Below, in pieces: positions 25,798 through 33,643 of a DNA stretch of 36,886 nucleotides (within the stretch, counting starts at the first letter, position 1; the number at the start of each line of letters is the position of its first letter). A program made the translations under genes and the position numbers. The notes beneath the pieces were generated by a model. It did not search any database. It had not been told where the DNA came from and worked only from the letters and a program-made list of their open reading frames with translations. The stretch is from contig CALXCJ010000010.1 of assembly GCA_944386775.1 (NCBI GenBank), positions 1-36,886 on the forward strand, read 5' to 3'. Source of the stretch: an uncultured Clostridia bacterium (GTDB lineage Bacteria; Bacillota; Clostridia; TANB77; CAG-508).

Positions 25798-26442
25798 ATG
25801 AAGGAACTCGTAGTAGCAACAACAAATCAAAATAAAGTAGATAGGATAAGAAAATTATTAAAGGGTTTAGATTACAATATAATATCTTTAAAAGAAGCAA
25901 GCAAAGCTAATATAGAAGAACCAAAGGAAACAGCAATAACGCCAATTGATATCGCAATTGAGAAAGCTATGCATTATGCTAATTACTTACCTAATAATAC
26001 AATCATATTATCGCAAGATGATACAATTGAATTTGAAGGGATAGAAGAAGAAGATAATCCTGGAATGCATATAAAGGAGCCAGTTGTAAGAAAGTATGGA
26101 AAGTTTACAGATGAATTAGCAGCAGAGTATTATAAGTCATTAGCAGATAAATATGGCGGTTCAATACCTATGAGATTTAGATATGGACATGCAATTGCAA
26201 TAAAAGAAAATAGGGGGAGAGAAGTAAAAAAAGTATTTGGAGCAGAGTCATATTTAAATGTGAGATTAGTTAACAAAATCTATAAATTAGAAGAAGTTCC
26301 AGGATATTTTTTGGCAGCATTAATGGAGGCTAAAATAAATAATAAGTGGATACCATATAATGACTTAGAAGAGGAAACATTAGTAAAGTTAGATAGAGAT
26401 TTATATTCTTCAATTACATTATTATTGAAAAATATTGAATAA
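25798..26442 (+). CDS. Ham1/RdgB-like nucleoside triphosphate pyrophosphatase
   Basis: 214 residues. ATTNQNKVDRIRKLL (7-21) is the Ham1 opening (xATxNxxKxxEI). SQDDTIEFEGI (72-82) replaces the usual SDDSGLEVDAL, and the following part (EDNPGMHIKEPVVRKYG) diverges from PGVYSARY; so this is a distant member. Known members turn non-canonical NTPs into NMP plus pyrophosphate and keep them from nucleic acids. GGAGGAG precedes the ATG, 12 bases after the PRTase stop. Here it may clear or trim a nucleotide made by the neighbours; whether it makes or breaks the product is open. Confidence 0.75.
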   Translation: MKELVVATTNQNKVDRIRKLLKGLDYNIISLKEASKANIEEPKETAITPIDIAIEKAMHYANYLPNNTIILSQDDTIEFEGIEEEDNPGMHIKEPVVRKYGKFTDELAAEYYKSLADKYGGSIPMRFRYGHAIAIKENRGREVKKVFGAESYLNVRLVNKIYKLEEVPGYFLAALMEAKINNKWIPYNDLEEETLVKLDRDLYSSITLLLKNIE

Positions 26443-26471
26443 AATATAGTGAATAGAAGGGGGAATAAACA

Positions 26472-27446
26472 ATGAAAAAGAAAATATTTATATTCATAGG
26501 TATAATTTTGATATTAACAATAATTTTAGTTTTTGTATTTCAAAGAACTAAAAGTAGTGAAAGTTTAGAAGATACATCATTAAGGTTAAAATGGATTTGC
26601 CAAGCACAATTTGCAGGTTATTATACAGCAAATGCAGAATGGTATTATAAAGATGAAGGATTAAATGTAACAATAGATCCAGCTGGACCAAATATATCTC
26701 CTATTCAGTCAGTTGCAAGTGGAATAAATGAATTTGGCATAGCAGGTGCAGAGCAAGTTATATCAGCAATAGACAATGGAGTTCCAATTGTAGCAATTGC
26801 AGTTATCTATAGAGAAACTCCAGAAGCATTAACGTCAAAAAAATCTTTAAATATTACTGAACCAAAAGATTTAGTAGGTAAAACAGTAGGAGTAGTTTAT
26901 GGGGATGATGAAAATTTATATAGACTAATGTTAAAAAAGAATGGAATAGATGAAAGTAGCATAAATGAAGTTCCAGCTCTTACAGGAGTAAGTCAAATAT
27001 TAACAGATAAAGTTGATGCAAAAATGGCATACGAAATGAATGATGCGGTTTTATTAGAATTAGAAGGTGAAGAAGTAAATGTATTAAAATTTAGAGATTT
27101 TGGAGTAAAGGTTTATGCTGATACTATTTTTACGACAAAGGAAATGATAGAGAAAGAACCAGAAAAGGTTAAAAAATTTTTAAGAGCATCTATAAAAGGA
27201 TGGGAAGAAGCAATAAATAATCCAGAAAAAGCAATAAATCAATTATTAGAAGTAAATCCATCATTAAACTATGAACATCAACTAGGGTATTTAAAAGGAA
27301 TTATACCAATCATTTTAACTGATGAAAACATAGGATATTCAGAAGAAACTGTATGGCAAGATATGATAAATAATTTATATGATTTTGGAACAATAAAAAA
27401 TAAAATAGAAGCTAATCAAGTATTTACGAATGAGTTCTTAGAATAA
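26472..27446 (+). CDS. NMT1/ThiY-type ABC substrate-binding protein, membrane-anchored
   Basis: 324 residues. An N-terminal membrane helix (IFIFIGIILILTIILVFVF, residues ~5-23) has no lipobox Cys, so the protein is probably tethered by an uncleaved helix rather than by lipid, unusual for a Gram-positive binding protein. The core LKWICQAQFAGYYTANAEWYYKDEGLNVTIDPAGPN is the ThiY/NMT1 type, whose members bind pyrimidine or other small heterocycles such as HMP precursors and riboflavin. SVASGINEFGIAGAEQVI and DLVGKTVGVVYG are further family marks. It overlaps the ATPase gene at TAATG. Substrate unknown; the operon favours a base-like ligand. Confidence 0.88.
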   Translation: MKKKIFIFIGIILILTIILVFVFQRTKSSESLEDTSLRLKWICQAQFAGYYTANAEWYYKDEGLNVTIDPAGPNISPIQSVASGINEFGIAGAEQVISAIDNGVPIVAIAVIYRETPEALTSKKSLNITEPKDLVGKTVGVVYGDDENLYRLMLKKNGIDESSINEVPALTGVSQILTDKVDAKMAYEMNDAVLLELEGEEVNVLKFRDFGVKVYADTIFTTKEMIEKEPEKVKKFLRASIKGWEEAINNPEKAINQLLEVNPSLNYEHQLGYLKGIIPIILTDENIGYSEETVWQDMINNLYDFGTIKNKIEANQVFTNEFLE

Positions 27447-28192
27447 TGAGCTATATAGAAATAAAAAATGTATCAAAATCATATAAAGACAAAAAAGTTC
27501 TTGAAAATATATCATTAAAAATAGACAAAGGAAAATTTATATCATTTATAGGTTCTTATGGCTCAGGTAAAACAACATTGTTAAAAATGATATCAGGACT
27601 TGAAAAAATAGATGAAGGTCAAATTTTAATAAATGGATTTTCACCAGAAAAATTAAAAGAGAAATTAAAAATGGGATTTGTATTTCAAGATCCAATGCTT
27701 TTGCCTTGGAGGAATGTAATTGATAATATTACATTACCTTCAGAAATAGATGGAGAAAAAATCACAGAAGAAGCTAAAAAACTTTTAAAATTAGTTGACT
27801 TGGAATCAAAAGAAAAATGTTATCCAAAAGAATTATCAGGAGGAATGCAACGAATAGTATCCATATTAAGGGCATCAATAATGAAACCAAGTGTGTTACT
27901 ATTAGATGAACCACTATCTTCAATAGATGAAATAAATAGGGATGATTTGCATGAAAAGTTAATAAAAATTCATGAAAAAAACAAACAGACAACATTATTG
28001 GTAACTCACTCAATACATGAAGCTGTTTATTTATCTGATGAAATATATGTTTTAGGGGGAAGTCCTACAAGAATTTTAAAAAGAATTATGCCTAAAAAAC
28101 CAAGAAGAATAGAAAATAAATTTAGTTCTAATACAATGATTGAAGTGGCTGAAATAAGGGAAGAGCTTCGCAAGGCGGTGAATAATATATGA
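27446..28192 (+). CDS. ABC importer ATPase (ThiZ/SsuB/TauB type)
   Basis: 248 residues. Walker A GSYGSGKTTLLKMISG (~36-51), Q-loop VFQDPMLLPWRNV, signature LSGGMQRIVSILRA, Walker B VLLLDEPLSSID and H-loop THSIHEAVYLSDEI are intact. The FQDxxLLPWxxV form is characteristic of the nitrate/taurine/thiamine-precursor importer ATPases. The gene starts within the stop of the binding-protein gene and overlaps the permease start by 4 bases, so all three are coupled. Confidence 0.95.
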   Translation: MSYIEIKNVSKSYKDKKVLENISLKIDKGKFISFIGSYGSGKTTLLKMISGLEKIDEGQILINGFSPEKLKEKLKMGFVFQDPMLLPWRNVIDNITLPSEIDGEKITEEAKKLLKLVDLESKEKCYPKELSGGMQRIVSILRASIMKPSVLLLDEPLSSIDEINRDDLHEKLIKIHEKNKQTTLLVTHSIHEAVYLSDEIYVLGGSPTRILKRIMPKKPRRIENKFSSNTMIEVAEIREELRKAVNNI

Positions 28193-28926
28193 AAAAAACT
28201 ATAATTACAATACTTTTTATGATTATATTGTGGATGACAATTTCATTTGTATTTCATCCAGCAGAATATCTATTTCCAAGTTTAGGAAGTGTAGCAAAGT
28301 CTTTCATAGAAAATTATCAAGAATTTTTAGAAAATACAATGTATACTATAATCGAAGTAATAGTTGGATTTGGAATAGCAGTCGCATTAGGGCTATTTTT
28401 GGCAATAATAACGGTCCATTACACTCATTTAGAACAAATATTAACATTTAGTGCAATCATATTAAAAACAATACCAATTATAGCTATAGCACCTTTACTT
28501 GTTTTGTGGTTTGGTCATGGTATGGGTTCCAAAATTGCTGCAGTTGCTATTACAAGTTTTATCCCAATATTAATTAATGTATTAAGTGGAGCAAAAGAGA
28601 TATTATATAAATATAAAAATATAATAGGGTTATATAATATGAATAAGAGACAGAAAACTAAATATTTTATTTTGCCAGGGATAAGACCATATTTAATGTC
28701 ATCTCTTAAAATATCAAGCTCATTAGCAATTGTTGGGGCATTAGTTAGCGAACTTATTAGTGCAAATAAAGGAATAGGATATTTAATAATGTCAAACTAT
28801 TATTCAATGAATATAGCGGGAGTGTTTGTTTGTATTATATTATCTAGTTTGATAGGAATCGGAATATATTGTATATTCGACAACCTAGAAAAGAAGTTAT
28901 GTTATTTAAATAAAAGCAATTACTAA
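28189..28926 (+). CDS. ABC importer permease (BPD_transp_1)
   Basis: 245 residues with six predicted membrane helices (~5-22, 55-80, 85-110, 113-135, 180-200, 213-233). The EAA-type loop is around KYKNIIGLYNMNKRQKTKYFILPGIRPYLMSSLKIS, the contact with the ATPase. FHPAEYLFPSLGSVAKSFIENYQEFLENTMYTI is the usual start of the SsuC/TauC/ThiX group. It completes the importer with the two preceding genes and is the last gene of the operon. Confidence 0.93.
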   Translation: MKKTIITILFMIILWMTISFVFHPAEYLFPSLGSVAKSFIENYQEFLENTMYTIIEVIVGFGIAVALGLFLAIITVHYTHLEQILTFSAIILKTIPIIAIAPLLVLWFGHGMGSKIAAVAITSFIPILINVLSGAKEILYKYKNIIGLYNMNKRQKTKYFILPGIRPYLMSSLKISSSLAIVGALVSELISANKGIGYLIMSNYYSMNIAGVFVCIILSSLIGIGIYCIFDNLEKKLCYLNKSNY

Positions 28927-29027
28927 TTTAATATTATTATTGATTAGGAGGGGGATCCATGTATTTGTTAATTAGGGGTATGATAATACTACAATAGACA
29001 ATAATATTTTGGTAGGATTGAATCAAA

Positions 29028-29096
29028 GGGAAAATGACAGCTACATGGATATCGTAGACTGTCTAGAGGAGTATAAAAAATTATTCAAGTATAGTT
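29028..29096 (+). pseudogene. Decayed copy of the recombinase gene start
   Basis: Sequence from GGGAAAATGACAGCTACATGG onward aligns with 29768-29836, the start of the working-length recombinase gene, differing mostly by transitions and a few gaps. In the recombinase frame it reads HGYRRLSRGV and then stops, against YGYCRLSRDED in the intact gene. So 28927-29100 carries the 5' relic of a second, related recombinase. The remaining part of 28927-29170 has only short frames such as MYLLIRGMIILQ. Confidence 0.7.
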
Positions 29097-29171
29097 CCAG
29101 ACTAGATTGGAGGATTTTGAACATATTAGCCATAAAAATGTAACACTTAATAAAAGATTATAATGTATTAT

Positions 29172-29209
29172 GGAGAGATTGAATATATAATATTTAACCT
29201 CTCTTTTTT
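29172..29209 (+). terminator. Terminator after the recombinase relic
   Basis: AGAGATTGAATAT pairs with ATATTTAACCTCT through some G-U pairs and is followed by six T. It may end the transport operon transcript. Confidence 0.55.
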
Positions 29210-29386
29210 GTCTTAATAATTTTTATATCTTTCTTATTTTATTAAATAAAGCTATCTTTAATTTTTGACTATTTGTAATTTTTATATAATCCATATTTTT
29301 TAGGAAAATTGCAACATTTAATTAAAAAATTTGAACTCTTTTTATTAGAAGTATCCATTTGAAATTTTTTAAGTGTTTTTAATAAT

Positions 29387-29477
29387 AGGAGGTGGTTATA
29401 AATGATTTTTGAAAAATATAAGTATTAGATTTTAGAAGTAACTTTCAGACAAAAAGAAATTTATATATTTCTTTTTG
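29387..29477 (+). promoter_or_regulatory. Possible leader peptide plus attenuator hairpin
   Basis: A perfect AGGAGG (29387-29392) precedes an 8-codon frame, MIFEKYKY, at 29402-29428. Then comes the hairpin CAAAAAGAAA (29450-29459)/TTTCTTTTTG (29468-29477). A short translated leader with a terminator-like hairpin before the recombinase genes resembles transcription attenuation, or else the gene is a truncated relic with its terminator. Confidence 0.4.
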
Positions 29478-29518
29478 CATAATATTTAGAAAGAAATATT
29501 ATGAAGGAGTTAAATAAT

Positions 29519-29734
29519 ATGCAAATTACTTCTAATGAAATCGCAAATAACAAATATATGCAAATTTATTTAACTGAAGAAGAGTTAAAAATTCAAGAAA
29601 TACAAAATGAAATAAAAGTATATAAAAAACAAAAGTATAAAATAGGAATATTTGTAACAGGAAAAGAGAATTATCCCGAAGTTCTCAAAAAAATAGTTAC
29701 AAAACAAGTGGAATTATCAGACAATGTATGCTAA
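29519..29734 (+). CDS. Small protein preceding the recombinase, unknown function
   Basis: 71 residues from the ATG at 29519; GAAGGAG lies 9 bases upstream, whereas the ATG at 29501 precedes that site. Residues ~5-45 are helix-forming and charged (NEIANNKYMQIYLTEEELKIQ, then QNEIKVYKKQKYK); the end reads IGIFVTGKENYPEVLKKIVTKQVELSD. I do not recognise a family. Its place directly before the serine recombinase and its good binding site suggest an accessory role, for example as a directionality factor, but there is no HTH I can see. Confidence 0.5.
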   Translation: MQITSNEIANNKYMQIYLTEEELKIQEIQNEIKVYKKQKYKIGIFVTGKENYPEVLKKIVTKQVELSDNVC

Positions 29735-29778
29735 CATAGACGATAAGCAATATCAGGCAAAAGGAGGGAAAATGACAG

Positions 29779-31351
29779 TTGTACGGATATTGTAGATTGT
29801 CTAGAGATGAAGATAAGGAAAATTACTCAAGCATAGAGGAACAAAAAAGAATCATAAAAGATTATGCTTCTACTCGTAATTGGATTATTGAAGATAAGGA
29901 CTTCTACATAGATGACAATGTTTCGGGATATACCTTTAATAGACCTGAATTCACAAAGATGTTAGAAAAAGTAAAGGGAGGAAAAATTGATGTAGTTATA
30001 GCAAAAGACTTATCAAGAATTGGAAGAAACAATGGAAAAGTTTTGGTACTTATTGATGAATTTAAAAATATGCAAAAGAACTTAATTTTAGTTTCTGAAA
30101 TGGGAGGAACTTATGATGTTTTAAATGATAGAGATGACACCATAGGAATTACAACTTGGTTTAATGAAAGATATGTAAAAGATTGTTCAAGAAAAACAAG
30201 AGATCATATGTATTCTAAACAAAAAACAGGAAGACTAGTAATGGGAAATTATTATGGCTATGTAAAAGATAAGGAAGATGTTACAAAATTATATGTAGAT
30301 GAAGAAATTAGACCAGTTATAAAACTAATATATAAATTATATATAGAAGAAGGACTAGGTAGAAAGAAAATTTGTGATATTTTAAATAGTAAATATAATT
30401 ATCCAACACCATCGGTATATTATAGGCAAAAACATTTAGAGAGAGGAAGAATATATAAACATCCAGTACAAGAGCTATGGTCTACATATATGATAAGTAA
30501 TATCTTAAACAATGATATATATACAGGCAACTTAAGAACGCATAAAAAGAAAACAATTTCTATACGAGGCAGAGCAATAAAACTTCCAGAGGAAGAACAC
30601 TTCGTATTTGAAAATCATCACGAAGCAATTATTACAAAAGAAACTTTTGAACTGGCACAAAATATACGAAAAAGAAAAGCAAAGGCAAAATCTACATCAG
30701 GAACTAGAAAAAGAAATTATGTCTTTTCGGGTTTAATTAGATGTGGCGATTGTGGATTTGGAGTAAGTCGGTATAACAATGAATAGAAAACAAAAGCAAA
30801 AAGGATATGAATGTTCACAATATAGAACTTATGGGAAAGCAAGATGTAAATGCCATGAGATAAAAGAAAGTGATATAATTATTCATTTAAAAGAATTTCT
30901 AAAATTTACAAAAGAAAAATATCAAGACAAAATAAATAAAATAGAAATTGAAGTTAAAACTAATAAAGAACGAACCAATAAAGAAAAAATTAAGTTTGAA
31001 ATTGAGACATTGAAAGCAGAATATAAAGTATTATTAAATCAAAAAATAAAAGATTTAGCCAATAATACAAATGAGAATCAAACACAGATAGTAGAAGATT
31101 CATACAAAAAATTAGAGATAGAAAAGACAAGTAGTATAGAAAAATTACAAGAAATTTTGCAGAAAGCAGAGCAAGAGATATCAAATGAAAAAACCAAAAA
31201 ATTAAAAACTGCAATGGAATATTTTGATGAGGTTATATCTGCTGAAGTCCCTAGCAGATATGTTTTAGAAAATATAATTGATACTATATGGATTTATAGT
31301 GATAAAACTGTAAAATTTGATTTAAAAGTAGATATTGAAAAATTAATATAA
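29779..31351 (+). pseudogene. Large serine recombinase (integrase), frameshifted
   Basis: The N-terminal resolvase domain opens YGYCRLSRDEDKENYSSIEEQ with the catalytic Ser in RLS; LEKVKGGKIDVVIAKDLSRIGRN and DDTIGITTWFNE are further hallmarks. The recombinase domain (KKICDILNSKYNYPTPSVYYRQ...WSTYMISNILNNDIYTGN) is followed by the zinc ribbon, CGDCG first and then, after the break, YECSQYRTYGKARCKCHEI. The C-terminal coiled coil (KIEIEVKTNKERTNKEK...) completes it. The break is at 30784: removing one T turns GAATAG into GAAAGA and joins all domains into a ~520-residue protein. Start: TTG at 29779 with AAGGAGG 11 bases upstream; an ATG at 29772 is out of frame. It would catalyse integration and excision at the peroxiredoxin site. 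As written it is split inside the zinc ribbon. Confidence 0.9.
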
Positions 31352-31367
31352 CTATCCCCACATTTAA

Positions 31368-31385
31368 AGATTTTACCCCCGTATG
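31368..31385. repeat. attR core repeat
   Basis: AGATTTTACCCCCGTATG, identical to the left copy at 21291-21308. It is followed by TACCACAG, which restores the Cys-Thr-Thr codons of the peroxiredoxin. Confidence 0.92.
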
Positions 31386-31929
31386 TACCACAGAAATGAT
31401 TGCTTTTACCAAAGCACACCAATATTTTAAAAATATGAACACAGACTTACTAGGTTTAAGTATTGACAGCAATAGTTCACATCTAGCTTGGATGTATGAT
31501 ATTTTCTGCAGAACTGGAATACAAATTTCCTTCCCAATAATAGCAGACAGAAATGGCCAAATAGCTAGAAAATACGGAATGATTTCAAATGATGTAAGTA
31601 ACACAGAAACAGTAAGAAATGTATTTATAATAGATGATAAACAAGCCATAAGAACTATTTTAATATATCCATTAAATGTAGGAAGATTTATTCCAGAAAT
31701 AATAAGAATAGTTCAAGCTCTGCAAATGGCAGACTGTAGCAAAGGTTCTACAGCAGCAAATTGGATGCCAGGAAACCCAATTATAGTATCTATGCCACAT
31801 ACATATAGCCAGTTAGAAGATAGAATAAAATATATTGAAGAAAATAGAAATGGACTAAGTTGGTACCTAAGTTTTAGTAATCCTCCTGAAATATGTGAAG
31901 ATTCAAAATCAAAAAATTGCGAAAAATAG
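31386..31929 (+). pseudogene. Peroxiredoxin gene, 3' part
   Basis: Continues the gene begun at 21154. After the core repeat it reads (C)TTEMIAFTKAHQYFKNMNTDLLGLSIDSNSSHLAW, the expected continuation after the peroxidatic Cys; then FPIIADRNGQIARKYGM, VRNVFIIDDKQAIRTILIYP and the Prx6-type C-terminal extension GSTAANWMPGNPIIVSMPHTYSQLEDR. With the 5' part it makes a 232-residue 1-Cys/Prx6-like peroxiredoxin that would reduce hydrogen peroxide or alkyl peroxides. The only internal ATG (31396) would give a protein lacking the active-site Cys, and no binding site precedes it. Confidence 0.95.
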
Positions 31930-31965
31930 TTAACGAATAAAATCATATTTAAATTTGTATTTATA

Positions 31966-31991
31966 AAAGATGCTAATTTTTTAGCATCTTT
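31966..31991 (+). terminator. Terminator after the peroxiredoxin gene
   Basis: An 11-bp stem, AAAGATGCTAA with TTAGCATCTTT, around a four-T loop; T-poor tail, but the only strong hairpin here. Confidence 0.75.
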
Positions 31992-32127
31992 AAATATATT
32001 TTCAAAAACTTTAAATTCAACATACAAATTAAACTTAGATATAATAATTGTGCAATAATGTATAATAAGAAGTAGATACGGAAAGTTATAAAAAAGTTCT
32101 TTGAAAAATATCGAAAAACTTGTATAA

Positions 32128-32226
32128 GGTCAAGAAAATGTGATATAATATACATATATTGGTCAAGAAAATGTGATTATATTTATTAATGTTGGCCAAG
32201 AAAACGTGATTATTTAAGCAAAATAA
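32128..32226. repeat. Three tandem 33-base repeats upstream of the DUF1540 gene
   Basis: Units at 32128-32160, 32161-32193 and 32194-32226, each beginning GGTCAAGAAAATGTGATTAT or a close variant and ending in AT-rich sequence. The period of exactly 33 bases (three helical turns) puts each copy on the same face of the DNA. A possible -10 (TATAAT, 32144-32149) with TTGTAT (32120-32125) lies in the first unit. Otherwise 31992-32263 holds no gene. Confidence 0.7.
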
Positions 32227-32263
32227 TTTATAACAACAAAAAACTAACAAATGGAGGTCTCTT

Positions 32264-32431
32264 ATGGAAGGAAAACAAAAAATACATTGCACAGTAGAAA
32301 CTTGCAAATACAATGATGACGGTAAAAATATTTGCAAATTACAAGCAATAAATGTTGAACCAATTGAAAACTGCAACACAAAAAAACCAGATGAATCAAT
32401 GTGTGCAAGTTATGAATATGAGAAGGAATAA
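32264..32431 (+). CDS. DUF1540 small Cys-rich protein
   Basis: 55 residues with good GGAGGT in front. IHCTVETCKYNDDGKNICKLQAINVE...NCNTKKPDESMCASYE has the Cys pattern of DUF1540 (CxxxxC, then C, C and C-AS/CGSF-like). These proteins are common in Clostridia, probably bind a metal ion and have no known role. It lies behind three 33-base repeats and ahead of the aldolase gene, which has its own promoter. Confidence 0.85.
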   Translation: MEGKQKIHCTVETCKYNDDGKNICKLQAINVEPIENCNTKKPDESMCASYEYEKE

Positions 32432-32448
32432 TTTTCTTCTCTATTTTC

Positions 32449-32477
32449 TTGACATATTTCAAAATTAGAAATAAAAT
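32449..32477 (+). promoter_or_regulatory. Aldolase gene promoter
   Basis: TTGACA at 32449-32454, 17-base spacer, TAAAAT at 32472-32477. It is strong, as expected for a glycolytic gene. Confidence 0.75.
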
Positions 32478-32557
32478 AACTATTGCAAAGATAAATAAAA
32501 ATGGCAAAAACAAAAATAAAGAATAAAGCAAAAAAATGCCAGAAAGGAAGGTAAAAA

Positions 32558-33487
32558 ATGTTAGTAACAACTAAAGAAATGTTTGAAAAATCTATGAAGG
32601 AAGGTTTTGCAATTGGTGCTTTTAACATAAATAATATGGAAATAATGCAAGGAATAGCAGACGCTGCCCATGAAGCAAAATCACCTGTTATCATGCAAGT
32701 ATCATCAAGTGCAATAAAATATGCAAGAATAAACTATTTAATGAAAATGGTAGAAGCAGTAACAGAAGAATACCCAGAAATTCCACTTGCAATTCACTTA
32801 GACCATGGTCCAGACTTTGAAACAGCAAAAATGTGTATAGACAATGGTTTTACATCAGTTATGATAGATGGATCAAAATATGATTTTGAAGAAAATGTAG
32901 CTTTAACAAAAAAAGTAGTTGATTATGCACACGAAAAAGGAGTAGTAGTTGAAGCAGAACTTGGAAAACTTGCAGGTATTGAAGATGATGTAAATGTTAA
33001 AGCCACTGATGCAATGTATACAGACCCAGATCAAGCCGAAGAATTTGTAAAACGCACAGGATGTGACTCTTTAGCAATAGCAATAGGAACAAGTCACGGA
33101 GCATACAAATTCAAAGGAGAAGCAAAATTAAGATTTGATATTTTAAAACAAATAAAAGAAAAAATTCCAAACACTCCAATAGTTTTACATGGAGCATCAA
33201 CAGTAATACCAGAACTTGTTGAAATGTGTAATAAATATGGAGGAAATATTCCAGGTGCAAAAGGTGTGCCAGATGAAATGTTACATCAAGCAAGTATTTC
33301 CGGTGTATCAAAAATAAATGTTGATACAGACTTAAGACTTGCAATGACAGCAGGAATAAGAAAAACATTTGCAGAAGAACCAAATGTTTTTGACCCAAGA
33401 AAATATTTAGGAAATGCAAGAGAACTTATAAAAGAAACAGTAAAACATAAAATGGTAGATGTATTTGGTTCTGCTGGAAAAATATAG
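32558..33487 (+). CDS. fba: Fructose-1,6-bisphosphate aldolase, class II
   Basis: 309 residues. It splits fructose-1,6-bisphosphate to DHAP and glyceraldehyde 3-phosphate in glycolysis, using zinc. AIHLDHGPDFETAKMCIDNGFTSVMIDGS holds the catalytic Asp and a zinc His; AELGKLAGIEDDV carries the Glu; AIGTSHGAYKF gives another zinc His and PIVLHGAST a third; ISKINVDTDLRLA is the phosphate site. AGGAAGG precedes the ATG. It has its own promoter and terminator. The length is typical for the FbaA/B-type class II enzymes of Firmicutes. Confidence 0.96.
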   Translation: MLVTTKEMFEKSMKEGFAIGAFNINNMEIMQGIADAAHEAKSPVIMQVSSSAIKYARINYLMKMVEAVTEEYPEIPLAIHLDHGPDFETAKMCIDNGFTSVMIDGSKYDFEENVALTKKVVDYAHEKGVVVEAELGKLAGIEDDVNVKATDAMYTDPDQAEEFVKRTGCDSLAIAIGTSHGAYKFKGEAKLRFDILKQIKEKIPNTPIVLHGASTVIPELVEMCNKYGGNIPGAKGVPDEMLHQASISGVSKINVDTDLRLAMTAGIRKTFAEEPNVFDPRKYLGNARELIKETVKHKMVDVFGSAGKI

Positions 33488-33495
33488 TTTTTTAT

Positions 33496-33529
33496 AAAAC
33501 ATAAACTTTATATATAAAATTTATGTTTT
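33496..33529 (+). terminator. Aldolase gene terminator
   Basis: A 10-bp stem, AAAACATAAA with TTTATGTTTT, around an AT-rich loop. Confidence 0.7.
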
Positions 33530-33552
33530 AGGTATCAATTCTAATTTTTAAG

Positions 33553-33640
33553 CGTAGATTTTACTTTATATATATTTTTGATTTTTAGATTAAATTTCAC
33601 TTTATATATAAATTTTGATTTTTAGATATGCATTTTAATT
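33553..33640. repeat. Two tandem AT-rich units
   Basis: Two ~40-base copies containing ACTTTATATATA and TTTTGATTTTTAGAT lie in tandem. No gene is visible in 33530-33643. Confidence 0.5.
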
Positions 33641-33643
33641 GTA

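Larger units (their letters stand above)
21291..31385. mobile_element. Integrated ~10.1-kb element of the large-serine-recombinase type
   Basis: It is bounded by the identical 18-mer AGATTTTACCCCCGTATG at 21291-21308 and 31368-31385, which equals the sequence of the target gene, so it marks attL and attR. The repeat unit spacing is 10,077 bases. Inside are a replication-type HTH gene, an M29 aminopeptidase, a divergently controlled six-gene cargo operon and, ending 16 bases before the right repeat, a serine recombinase. No conjugation genes are present, so it could be a mobilizable or defective integrated element rather than an ICE. It has split a peroxiredoxin gene at its catalytic Cys codon. 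A decayed second recombinase start inside hints at an earlier related element. Confidence 0.9.

Noticed and set aside
28230..28451. 73-residue frame rich in Ser, Asn and Arg inside the permease gene
   Set aside because: It overlaps a clear ABC permease in another frame and has no binding site of its own.
21309..31367. Integrative conjugative element
   Set aside because: No relaxase, coupling protein, VirB4-like ATPase or oriT-like structure is found inside the repeats; at most it is mobilizable or self-integrating.
32128..32226. Three 33-base repeats as a CRISPR array
   Set aside because: The units abut without unique spacers and no cas gene is present.
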